A program made the position numbers and the translations under genes. From Psychrobacter cibarius (lineage in GTDB: Bacteria; Pseudomonadota; Gammaproteobacteria; Pseudomonadales; Moraxellaceae): a stretch of 64,000 nucleotides of DNA. Where the stretch lies: assembly GCA_030686115.1 (NCBI GenBank), contig CP131612.1:1488001-1552000 (forward strand). The letters run 5' to 3'. The stretch's first letter is position 1; each line of letters opens with the position of its first letter. The notes below the pieces were generated by a model. The model was not told where the DNA came from. It did no database searches and saw only the letters and a program-made list of their open reading frames with translations. Of this stretch, positions 8,465-16,916 are shown piece after piece.

Positions 8465-9406
8465 TCATTTCTGTTCAGTACCTGCTACATTCATATCAGC
8501 ACGACCAATCACATCGATATCCTCTAAGCATAATTTATCATACTCTTTTTTACAAAAGTCAGGATCGATTTTGCACATGGCTGTTTGTAGTTGATCGAGG
8601 CGATTTTCTGATTGCTGAATGTGTTCGAGCATTTTAGCAAACGCCTCTGCAACGGGATCTTGTGAGGTTGGATCGATACCATAAGCTTGAAAAGCAGTTT
8701 CGCGTGCTGAGCGGTTGGTGGCTTTTTCATCTATTGATTTTTTATCTACTGCCTTTTTATCTATGCCATTATCTGTAGAAGCAGCTTGCGCTACTTTTTC
8801 TTGCTGCTTGGCATCATCGACTTTTTTGACAATTGGATTGCCTTTTTCGTCGTGATGGTCTGATATCATCCGAGCAGCGCTGCCGACCATGGTCGCACCT
8901 GCTGGTACTGCCTTTACTACGACGGCATTTGAGCCAATTTTAGCGCCTTTACCGACAGTAAATGGCCCCAATACTTTAGCACCAGCACCAACGATAACCC
9001 CATCTTCTAAAGTAGGGTGGCGCTTGCCATTGTTCCAAGAGACGCCGCCAAGCGTGACCCCGTGATAAAGGGTCACATCATTGCCAATCTCTGCCGTTTC
9101 ACCAATAACGATGCCCATACCGTGATCAATAAAAAACCGTCGACCGATTTTGGCAGCAGGGTGTATCTCAATACCTGTGATGATACGTGAGCCATAAGAA
9201 ATCACTCGCGCAGCAAGCTTTTGCTCGTTTTGCCACAGACAATGGGCACCGCGATGTAGTATGAGCGCGTGGATGCCAGGATAAGTCAAGATGACTTCCA
9301 GACTATTACGCGCAGCAGGATCACGGTTAAATACCGCATCGATATCTTCTTTTAGGTCTTTTTTGATGCGTGAAAGTGATTTGAATAAGGCAGTTGGCAA
9401 TGACAT
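8465..9406 (-). CDS. cysE: Serine O-acetyltransferase with C-terminal extension
   Basis: Acetylates L-serine from acetyl-CoA to feed cysteine synthesis. The left-handed beta-helix hexapeptide repeats are clear: [53 protein letters not shown] and [21 protein letters not shown]. The core resembles the short EpsC-type SATs. About 110 extra residues follow: a Lys/Asp/Ala-rich linker ([14 protein letters not shown]) and then a predicted helical tail rich in charged residues ending near the stop. The upstream in-frame ATG at 9421 gives five more residues, but 9406 has AGGACAA at proper spacing. The extension may oligomerise or regulate the enzyme; that is inference. Confidence 0.9.
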   Translation of the reverse strand: MSLPTALFKSLSRIKKDLKEDIDAVFNRDPAARNSLEVILTYPGIHALILHRGAHCLWQNEQKLAARVISYGSRIITGIEIHPAAKIGRRFFIDHGMGIVIGETAEIGNDVTLYHGVTLGGVSWNNGKRHPTLEDGVIVGAGAKVLGPFTVGKGAKIGSNAVVVKAVPAGATMVGSAARMISDHHDEKGNPIVKKVDDAKQQEKVAQAASTDNGIDKKAVDKKSIDEKATNRSARETAFQAYGIDPTSQDPVAEAFAKMLEHIQQSENRLDQLQTAMCKIDPDFCKKEYDKLCLEDIDVIGRADMNVAGTEQK

Positions 9407-9555
9407 AAATTGTCCTATCATATTTTTGATTACAATCTATTTAGTTATAGCAGCTTTGCAGCACAAAATATAGCGATGAGCGATAAATAAAAACAGACGA
9501 CTGACAGATAAAATGCCAGTCATTGACAATTTATCTATAGGCAATTATTTATGAT

Positions 9556-10002
9556 TTAGCTATCACTGACAACATATTTTAGCAGTTCAACAACTTGCTC
9601 TGGCGTTTGCGCCCATGCCATTGCCGCAGCATCGACTTCTTTTAGCGGATGGATAATATCTTCAGCATGAAGGGTAATGTACGGCTTGCTTAAAGCCGCG
9701 CAGTAGCCGGCATCGAATGCAGCGTTCCACTGCTTATATTTATCACCAAAACGAATGATAGCAATATCGCACTTTTGAATCATGTTTTTGGTGCGAATCG
9801 CATTTACCTTTGATGACTGATGGTCGCGCCAGAAGCCATTGTCATTTTTACCGAGTACGTCACCGGCGGCATCACTGGCTTCATGTTCAGTGACTGCTGA
9901 GGTAAAGGTAATGTCTAAACCTTGGTCTTTCGCGCCTTGCATGATTTTTTGTCGCCAGTCAGTGTGTATTTCTCCGGACAAATAAACATTCCAATTCATC
10001 AT
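9556..10002 (-). CDS. ytoQ: YtoQ-family protein
   Basis: A 148-residue protein whose N-terminus MNWNVYLSGEIHTDWR is the signature of the YtoQ family, related to the nucleoside 2-deoxyribosyltransferase-like fold. Other conserved stretches are FTSAVTEHEASDAAGD and KCDIAIIRFGDKYKQWNAAFDAGY. No reaction has been established that I know of. The frame runs to 10044, but ATGs at 10002 and 9999 sit behind AGGAATT and match the family start. The gene stands alone between cysE and trmJ. Confidence 0.85.
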   Translation of the reverse strand: MMNWNVYLSGEIHTDWRQKIMQGAKDQGLDITFTSAVTEHEASDAAGDVLGKNDNGFWRDHQSSKVNAIRTKNMIQKCDIAIIRFGDKYKQWNAAFDAGYCAALSKPYITLHAEDIIHPLKEVDAAAMAWAQTPEQVVELLKYVVSDS

Positions 10003-10114
10003 CAATTCCTTTTTATTATTGAATCCTATCATTTTTAAAATCATAGCATTTGTAGATGCTACGGCTGCTAATGCAATAGCAACTCAACGCCAGAAACCTT
10101 GCACATTAAAATCT

Positions 10115-11008
10115 TTAGTCTTTTGCAAGTTTGGCAATCAAAGCACTGAGTAGCTGATACTCTTTTTGATCAAGCTGTAGGCGTGAGCCCAGTCGTGACA
10201 GTCGCGATGGTAATGACTTCAAGTTTTCACTATCGGCTAAACCTCGTTGAACCATCAGTTCGGTCGTGCGATGAGTTAGCTGTTGCAGTTGTTGCTGAGT
10301 AATCGCGGGTTCATCCCATTGCTGACGTAAATGTACATCGAGCATTGGCTGAGTAGTAGTGCTCAAAGCAGTATCTAAACTATCCGCTGTCTGAGTGTGT
10401 GATTGCGCGTAAGCAAAAATAAAGCTAGCGATTACTTGCACGGCTGACGCGACATTGAGTACAGGGTAAGCAGGGTTGGCATCAATTTGGATATGATAAT
10501 CGGCATAAGCCAATTCTTCATTGGTCAATCCACGATCTTCACGCCCAAATAAGATAGCGATATTTGGTTTATTAGTAGTAGCAGCCGATAGGGTATCAGC
10601 GTTGCTATCGTCTTTGCCCGACACCGACTGTTTATCGATAAAATCAAATATAATCTTGGCAGCTTGTGTAGGCGTGACCACAGGACGGGGCAAATGACGA
10701 CTGCGACTGCTGGCAGCAAATACCAACTGGCAATCCGCAATAGCAGATTCTAAAGTAGGTGCAATCAAGGCTGATGATAGCAGCTCGCTGCCACCTGCTG
10801 CATGAGACACACTGGTTTCATCAATTGGTAGCTTGGGATCGACAACTGTCAAACGAGACAAGCCCATTGTGTGCATGGCGCGCGCTGCTGAGCCAATATT
10901 GGCAGGCAAAGTAGTATTAACCATGACAATTTGCACATAAGACAAATAGTCGCTCACCGTATGATTGACAGTAGATGCTGCTAATATAGGGGTAGAATCA
11001 TTACTCAT
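10115..11008 (-). CDS. trmJ: tRNA (Cm32/Um32) 2'-O-methyltransferase, TrmJ/SpoU family
   Basis: A 297-residue SPOUT methyltransferase. Motif 1 is VNTTLPANIGSAARAMHTMG, motif 2 is AILFGREDRGLTNEEL and motif 3 is PVLNVASAVQVIASFIFAY, the three blocks that form the trefoil knot binding S-adenosylmethionine. Similarity is closest to TrmJ, which methylates tRNA position 32, although related RNA methyltransferases share these blocks. A low-complexity Asn/Thr/Ser stretch lies between motifs 1 and 2. Its ATG overlaps the stop of the Hpt-domain gene by one base (TAATG), so the two are probably translationally coupled. Confidence 0.88.
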   Translation of the reverse strand: MSNDSTPILAASTVNHTVSDYLSYVQIVMVNTTLPANIGSAARAMHTMGLSRLTVVDPKLPIDETSVSHAAGGSELLSSALIAPTLESAIADCQLVFAASSRSRHLPRPVVTPTQAAKIIFDFIDKQSVSGKDDSNADTLSAATTNKPNIAILFGREDRGLTNEELAYADYHIQIDANPAYPVLNVASAVQVIASFIFAYAQSHTQTADSLDTALSTTTQPMLDVHLRQQWDEPAITQQQLQQLTHRTTELMVQRGLADSENLKSLPSRLSRLGSRLQLDQKEYQLLSALIAKLAKD

Positions 11009-11385
11009 TACAACCCCAATCTTAGATTGATTTCTTGTTCTGCGCGTTGCAATGCGACGGCGATACTTTCAATCAGTGCCGCTTGCTCGCTGATAAGACG
11101 CTCGCGGCAGCGCTCTTGTAACTGGCTGCTCAAGTTTATTAATTGGGTCGTGCCCAAGTTGGCGCTAGCCCCTTTTAGCGCATGAGCAACCTCAAAACCA
11201 TTGGCATTGTCATTTTCTTGCTGAGCGACTCGCAGCGCACTTACTCGCTGCTGACTGTCAGTGATATACACTTGTATCAAATCAGCAAAGTCTTCTTCTA
11301 ACAAATCACGCATGTCTTCAAATTGCTCATGATTAATGATTTCTTCAGCTTGGTGAGCCATATTTTTATTTGGGGTTTCATCCAT
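11008..11385 (-). CDS. Hpt-domain phosphotransfer protein
   Basis: A 125-residue single-domain histidine phosphotransfer protein. The phosphoacceptor is His68 in HALKGASANLG, embedded in an acidic helical bundle as in ArcB/BarA-type Hpt domains. It would relay phosphate between a hybrid sensor kinase and a response regulator, neither of which is next to it. Coupling to trmJ by a one-base overlap is probably not functional. The start ATG at 11385 lies close to a repeat element (11458-11631), which occupies its upstream region. Confidence 0.8.
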   Translation of the reverse strand: MDETPNKNMAHQAEEIINHEQFEDMRDLLEEDFADLIQVYITDSQQRVSALRVAQQENDNANGFEVAHALKGASANLGTTQLINLSSQLQERCRERLISEQAALIESIAVALQRAEQEINLRLGL

Positions 11386-11457
11386 GGTTTTATGTCCAAT
11401 TCTAAAAGTTAAAACGGTAAAGGGTTTGTAATAAATACGTCAATGTTCTTCAGGTAT

Positions 11458-11631
11458 TAGGGCGTGTCCTCAATTCAATCAATTACTCTCTAAATGGGCT
11501 AAACATGGCTAAATTTTGTTAAACATCGTCAAATAGCTTATCAATATCTCGATATTAACGTCGCTATCTTCCTTGTTTGACGGCAATTTATCTCATTTTT
11601 ATCACCATTTTTAAAATGAGGATACGCCCTA
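11458..11631. repeat. MITE-like repeat, copy A (174 bp)
   Basis: Begins TAGGGCGTGTCCTCAAT and ends AAAATGAGGATACGCCCTA; the ends are imperfect inverted repeats. It shares both ends with copies at 36460-36522 and 60432-60522, and shares internal sequence (GGCTAAA...TAAATTTT and ATTTTTATNACC) with the latter. It is the longest copy and contains no open frame of note. Its right end supplies the TAG stop codon of dnaE, and its left end lies upstream of the Hpt-domain gene. No transposase is encoded. Confidence 0.8.
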
Positions 11632-14600
11632 GCTATAATGGAAATGCAAATTGTCTTCACTAACCATATTCTTTAATTGCTGTAAGTTATCATCGTTGGG
11701 GTAGATGCGCCAGTGCTCAGATAGCCCTACGTTAGCGATGCCAAATTCCTCATAAATGCTCAGTCCGAGTGGCAGGCAGTTATCATTGATGGAGGCGTCG
11801 GTATTGCTTAGAGCATTATTGGCGTAGCTTTGACTAGCACTATTTTGATTCATGTCATTTTCTAGCGCCAATAAATCATTGCCATTTTCATCATATAGAC
11901 TGCCACCCATCGCAGCATCGTAGCCATTATTGCCATTAAAGCTGCCACTTTCCTCGTCTTGCTCGTTGTCATGAGACAGTTTTGGTGCCGGAATAATGCT
12001 GGCTTGTGCAGACTTGAGTAACGGTTGCAGTCGCGTCAGCAGATTGATGTCGCTGCCATGAATTTTAATACTGATTTTTTTCATCCATCTTAGGCGCGCA
12101 TCGACCATGCTCATGGCACTATCAAGACGGGCAAATAAACGCCCATCACGCTCACGAATGCTGCCTTTGATGATGACGACTTCATCAATTTTCAACTGTT
12201 CTTTGACACGATTGAAACGCTCGGCATAGCAGCTTACTTCCAGCCTTGAAGTGCCGTCATCTAAGATAATGACATTGCGATTACCAAAGTTGGCAATATC
12301 AATAATCAATCCGGCGAAATAACAGCTACCGTTATAGCCCGTGTCAGTCAGTTTATCGAGACGAGTGCCTGAGGTATAGCGTTTTAACTCATCCAAGTAT
12401 TCATTGATTGGATGACCCGTCAAATACAATCCTAACGTGTTCTTTTCTGCTTTTAAACGATGTTTATCACCCCAAATCAGCTCTGGCGTCATAACCAGCA
12501 GCGGCGCGGCGACGACACCATCCATTTCACCAAACAAATCCATCATGCCGATTTCACGGTTCTGACGGTCTTGTTCAGCAGCTTGTACGGCACTTGGCAG
12601 CTGGCTCATTAATGCGCCGCGAATCTCGTACGCTTCATCGGCTGGTAAATCTGGTCGTAGGGTGGCTGCAAAGTCATCAAAACAACCAGCGTTTATCAGT
12701 CCCTCTAAAGTGCGTTTATTAACCTTTTTGATATCAACGCGGCGGCAAAAATCATATAGATCTTTAAACGGACCTTCACGGCGTCGTGCATCAACGATAG
12801 ACTCAACCGCACCTTCACCAACGCCTTTAATCGCACCCAAGCCATAAATGATATTGGTTGGGGTATCGGCAACGAAATGCCATTCACTGCGATTTACTGA
12901 CGGATTAACGACGGTCAAATCAAAGTTTTCACGGCAATCATTGATAAAGAACACCACGTTATCGGTATTGTTCATATCGGAAGTTAATACCGCCGCCATA
13001 AATTCAGCAGGGTAATACTGTTTTAGATACGCGGTCTGATAAGCGAGCACGCCATATGCGGCAGAATGTGAGCGGTTAAAACCGTAACCGGCGAACTTCT
13101 CCATCAAATCAAACACACCGCCTGATGTCGCCTCATCAATACCTTGCTCTGTTGCACCAGTAATGAAAATATCGCGCTGTTTTGCCATTTCTTCAGGTTT
13201 CTTTTTACCCATAGCACGGCGAAGCATATCCGCGCCGCCTAAGCTATAGCCCGCCATGACCTGCGAGATTTGCATGACCTGTTCTTGATAGACAATAACG
13301 CCATTGGTATTTTCTAAAATCGGCTCAAGATTGGGATGATCATAAATAACTTCTTCGCGACCGTGCTTACGGTCGATATACATCTCTACCATGCCAGCGT
13401 CCAGTGGGCCTGGGCGATAAAGCGCACACATGGCGATCACATCTTCGATGTTGGTCGGTTGTAATTTCGCCAGATATTTTTTCATACCCATACTTTCTAG
13501 CTGAAAGACGGCAGTGGTCTTGGCATCTTGCAAGAGCTTGTAGGCTTTTTTATCATCTAATGGTAGGTCTTCTAACACCAACGCATCTTTGCCTTCTTTT
13601 GCACGGCGCAGGTTGATATTTCTGACAGCAGCATCAATCACGGTCAAGTTACGTAGACCCAAAAAGTCAAATTTTACTAGCCCAACGGCTTCAACGTCAT
13701 CTTTATCAAACTGGCTGACACGGTGACCTTCGTCATCACAATAAATCGCGCTAAAATCTGTGATTCTGTGCGGCGCAATCAATACGCCACCAGCATGTTT
13801 ACCCACGTTCCGGCAAATGCCTTCGAGCTTAATCGCCATTTCCCACACTTCAGTGGCATCTTCGTAATCCATATTGTCAGGATTGGAGATTAAGTCTTTG
13901 AGCTGCGGCTCTTGTTCAAGCGCTTGACTGAGGGTAATCCCCGGTGTTTTGGGAATAAGTTTCGACATTTTGCTGGCAAGGAAGTAGGATTTACTTTGCG
14001 CGCGTGCGACATCTCGTACAACCGCTTTTGCTGCCATCGTACCAAAGGTAATGATTTGCGAGACTGCTTCACGACCATAGGTTTGCGCCACATAATCAAT
14101 AACGCGGTCGCGACCTTCGATACAGAAGTCAATATCGAAATCGGGCATGGACACACGCTCGGGATTCAAAAAGCGCTCAAATAATAAGTCGTAATGAATA
14201 GGGTCGAGGTCGGTAATATTGAGCGAATAAGCAACGAGTGAGCCTGCACCAGAACCACGACCAGGACCGACTGGTACGCCATTGGCTTTTGCCCAACGGA
14301 TAAAATCCATGACGATGAGGAAGTAACCAGGAAAGCCCATTGAAAGAATAACTTTTAGCTCATACTCTAAGCGGTCATCATATCTTTGGCGAAAGTCGCT
14401 CCAATTATCGCTACGTTTCTCGATGGGGAATAGTTTATCTAGTCGATTATTCAGACCCCGTATTGACTCTGCGCGGAAAAACGATTCAATGGTCTCACCT
14501 TCAGGCACAGGAAAATCGGGTAGTACGTTGATACCAAGCGTCAACGTCACATTACAGCGGCTTGCTAAGCGCAAAGTATTATCAATAACTTGCGGAATAT

Positions 14601-15339
14601 CAGCAAATAGCTGCTGCATTTGTGCTTGGGTTTTAAGATATTGCGCATCGGAATAAGTTTGCGGGCGATTTTGGTCGGCAAGTACGTAGGAGCCTGCGAT
14701 ACAAACCCGCGCTTCGTGAGCATCGAAATCATCCTGCTCTAAGAAACGCACGTCATTATGAGCAATGATAGGAATATGATGCTTAGCACCAGAGTGAATA
14801 GCCGCTTTAATAAAGGCGTCTTCACCTGAGCGATTGGTACGCTTAATCGCAAAATATAAGCGATCAGCAAATTGCGCTTGCCATTCTATTAGCAGCTCAT
14901 CGGCTTTTTCTGGCATCGAGCCGACCAGTGCCTGACCGACATCTGATTTTTCAGTAAATAAGACAATCACGCCTGCCGCATGCGCTAGAATATGACTGCG
15001 CTTGACCACTGGTACACCATGATTGGCATCGTCGGCGCGCCCTTCGGTAAAGCCGAGCGATACGATACGAGTGATGTTTTGATAGCCCTCGTTGTCCATC
15101 GCGAGTAGGGTGAGCCGTGTGTCTTCATTTTCCATGATGACTTCACTGCCGATAATGGGCTTGATACCCGCACCTAGGCAGGCACGATAAAACTTCACTG
15201 TGGCATACAAATTGGACAAATCGGTCAATGCCAGCGCGCGCTGATGGTCAGCCGCCGCAGCTTTCACTAGCGGCTTGATACGCACGATAGAATCAGTGAT
15301 TGAATATTCGCTGTGGATGCCAAGGTGTACAAATGCCAT
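11629..15339 (-). CDS. dnaE: DNA polymerase III alpha subunit
   Basis: The replicative polymerase catalytic subunit, 1,236 residues. The N-terminal PHP domain starts FVHLGIHSEYSITDSI. The polymerase core contains GPGRGSGAGSLVAY and the PDFDIDFC motif with catalytic aspartates, then YQEQVMQISQVMAGYSLG and GFNRSHSAAYGVLAYQTAYL. An OB-fold region follows around residues 990-1080. The C-terminal tail of about 100 residues is low-complexity, rich in Asn, Ser, Asp and Glu, and ends NLHFHYS. The stop codon TAG is the first three bases of a repeated element, suggesting the present end may have been set by an insertion. ATG at 15339. Confidence 0.97.
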   Translation of the reverse strand: MAFVHLGIHSEYSITDSIVRIKPLVKAAAADHQRALALTDLSNLYATVKFYRACLGAGIKPIIGSEVIMENEDTRLTLLAMDNEGYQNITRIVSLGFTEGRADDANHGVPVVKRSHILAHAAGVIVLFTEKSDVGQALVGSMPEKADELLIEWQAQFADRLYFAIKRTNRSGEDAFIKAAIHSGAKHHIPIIAHNDVRFLEQDDFDAHEARVCIAGSYVLADQNRPQTYSDAQYLKTQAQMQQLFADIPQVIDNTLRLASRCNVTLTLGINVLPDFPVPEGETIESFFRAESIRGLNNRLDKLFPIEKRSDNWSDFRQRYDDRLEYELKVILSMGFPGYFLIVMDFIRWAKANGVPVGPGRGSGAGSLVAYSLNITDLDPIHYDLLFERFLNPERVSMPDFDIDFCIEGRDRVIDYVAQTYGREAVSQIITFGTMAAKAVVRDVARAQSKSYFLASKMSKLIPKTPGITLSQALEQEPQLKDLISNPDNMDYEDATEVWEMAIKLEGICRNVGKHAGGVLIAPHRITDFSAIYCDDEGHRVSQFDKDDVEAVGLVKFDFLGLRNLTVIDAAVRNINLRRAKEGKDALVLEDLPLDDKKAYKLLQDAKTTAVFQLESMGMKKYLAKLQPTNIEDVIAMCALYRPGPLDAGMVEMYIDRKHGREEVIYDHPNLEPILENTNGVIVYQEQVMQISQVMAGYSLGGADMLRRAMGKKKPEEMAKQRDIFITGATEQGIDEATSGGVFDLMEKFAGYGFNRSHSAAYGVLAYQTAYLKQYYPAEFMAAVLTSDMNNTDNVVFFINDCRENFDLTVVNPSVNRSEWHFVADTPTNIIYGLGAIKGVGEGAVESIVDARRREGPFKDLYDFCRRVDIKKVNKRTLEGLINAGCFDDFAATLRPDLPADEAYEIRGALMSQLPSAVQAAEQDRQNREIGMMDLFGEMDGVVAAPLLVMTPELIWGDKHRLKAEKNTLGLYLTGHPINEYLDELKRYTSGTRLDKLTDTGYNGSCYFAGLIIDIANFGNRNVIILDDGTSRLEVSCYAERFNRVKEQLKIDEVVIIKGSIRERDGRLFARLDSAMSMVDARLRWMKKISIKIHGSDINLLTRLQPLLKSAQASIIPAPKLSHDNEQDEESGSFNGNNGYDAAMGGSLYDENGNDLLALENDMNQNSASQSYANNALSNTDASINDNCLPLGLSIYEEFGIANVGLSEHWRIYPNDDNLQQLKNMVSEDNLHFHYS

Positions 15340-15692
15340 AGAAGACTCTTACTAGTACGATCAAAAGCAATAAGCTATCGATAAAATAAAGGATGTGTAT
15401 CCGTTATTTATATTGATGTTCAAAGGTAAGTAAGACCTCGATAGCCATGTTGATACGTTTAAAATGGGGTCGTCAATAATAGCATTATTTGCCGTAGACA
15501 GCCACTGATTCAAAGGGTTTAATCTGAGTGAGAGGATTTGTTTTTCTTATTTATAAAGGTAAAATTTTGCTGTGTTTTGTCTTAATAGTTGGTAGCATAA
15601 ACATTTGTCCTTAAATTATTGCGAAACAAAGCCTATTTGACGCCTTATTTCACACAATAATGTTCATGTAATAAAACAAAGACGATAATATT
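15340..15692. other. Intergenic region, dnaE to the Mrr-like gene
   Basis: 353 bp between divergent genes; AT-rich, especially in the 150 bp before the nuclease gene. The promoters of both genes should lie here, but I cannot assign them with confidence. There is no RNA gene or hairpin of note. Confidence 0.5.
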
Positions 15693-16823
15693 ATGAGTAA
15701 CATTACGAAGCTGCCCGCATTTGGTGACATGTTAAATGCGGGTATACAAACCATAAAAAATTTGAGTACGCGGAATACCGTTGGTCGCACGGTATTTTAT
15801 AGAGAGTTTGAAAAGTTAGCACAAATTGTCAATGATCATAAAGAAATCAATTACATGAGTAATTATGATATACGCCATGAGTGTCATAACGGCTCACCTT
15901 GTTATGATGACATCGTTGATCTAATTTTATTGTGCTTGTCCGCAATGGGGCTGGTCAAAGAAGACAAGTTCAGCTTGGTACCCAATTTAAATCAAAATTT
16001 TGCTAATTTTATTACTTTTGATGAAAAAGTAACGCCTAAAAACATCATACGTTTAGACCCGTTTGGCAAAGTCTATTTTTGGTTAGCAGGAAATAATTTT
16101 ACTCAATACATTAACGAAGGCATTCCAAATAGTGATTATATTGCTAACTTGACCCGTTTTGATAATAAAGCCTTTGCTGATCTGCAAAAAGTCAATATTT
16201 CGGCTTATGGTAAAAACGGCGATGCACTTATTAATCATTTGATAGAAGAAACTCAGCGCCGAACGTCTATGTTTATGAACAATTATGCAGATGCTACTGT
16301 GGGCAATGATTTTGTCAAAGTAACGCCTGATATGATTATGGCGCAGCTTGAAAGCTTGTCACCTCTGCAGTTTGAGTGGTTTTGTCTAAAAATGATTGAA
16401 CGATCTTTAGAGATTGAAAGTCCTGAGAGTAATTTGACCTCGCGTCATACTGGACGCTCGAATGATAATGGCATTGATGGGCTGATTATTCAGGATTTCC
16501 CAGATGGTGAGGTGCATAACTATTATATTCAAGCCAAATTATATAGTGCCGGTAATAATATATCTAATGGCGATTTGAGAAACTTCATAGGGGCTTATCC
16601 ACCCCAAAAAACCAATCATCATGGCTTGTTCATTACTACAACAAGCTTTACCAAGCCTGCACAGGAATATGCCAATGCAACGGATTCGCACAGTCTGATA
16701 CTCATCGATCAAATGAATCTCATAGAGCTTATGATGCAACATAAGGTGGGTCTAAAAGAGGTCAATGCCAGACCGAAATTATTATTAGACAATGACTTCT
16801 TTAACAAGATCAAGTTGTATTGA
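15693..16823 (+). CDS. Mrr-like restriction endonuclease-fold protein
   Basis: A 376-residue protein. Residues about 210-355 form an Mrr-type catalytic domain: LSPLQFEWFCLKMIERSLEI, then the nuclease core with Asp in NDNGIDGLII and the QAK motif in YYIQAKLYS, followed by GLFITTTSFTKPAQEYA and LILIDQMNLIELMMQHKVGL. The N-terminal 200 residues are not recognised and may bind DNA. Mrr proteins cleave modified DNA without a partner methyltransferase, and none is adjacent here, so a type IV restriction (phage defence) role is likely but unproven. No clear ribosome binding site precedes ATG 15693. Base composition is more AT-rich than dnaE, consistent with transfer. Confidence 0.8.
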   Translation: MSNITKLPAFGDMLNAGIQTIKNLSTRNTVGRTVFYREFEKLAQIVNDHKEINYMSNYDIRHECHNGSPCYDDIVDLILLCLSAMGLVKEDKFSLVPNLNQNFANFITFDEKVTPKNIIRLDPFGKVYFWLAGNNFTQYINEGIPNSDYIANLTRFDNKAFADLQKVNISAYGKNGDALINHLIEETQRRTSMFMNNYADATVGNDFVKVTPDMIMAQLESLSPLQFEWFCLKMIERSLEIESPESNLTSRHTGRSNDNGIDGLIIQDFPDGEVHNYYIQAKLYSAGNNISNGDLRNFIGAYPPQKTNHHGLFITTTSFTKPAQEYANATDSHSLILIDQMNLIELMMQHKVGLKEVNARPKLLLDNDFFNKIKLY

Positions 16824-16853
16824 TAGTATCTTTCAATACTTTTCATATCTATT

Positions 16854-16889
16854 AAAAAACGCTCTTTATTATGATAGAGAGCGTTTTTT
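16854..16889. terminator. Bidirectional terminator
   Basis: AAAAAACGCTCT (16854-16865) pairs perfectly with AGAGCGTTTTTT (16878-16889). It lies between the converging Mrr-like gene and ggt and has T-runs in both directions. Confidence 0.85.
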
Positions 16890-16916
16890 ATTTATACATA
16901 TCAAGTAAAAGTTAAA

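Noticed and set aside
15459..15485. A stretch ACGTTTAAAATGGGGTCGTCAA resembling one end of the MITE-like element
   Set aside because: Only the TTTAAAATG core agrees; the GCCCTA end and any matching second end are missing, so chance similarity in AT-rich DNA is likelier.
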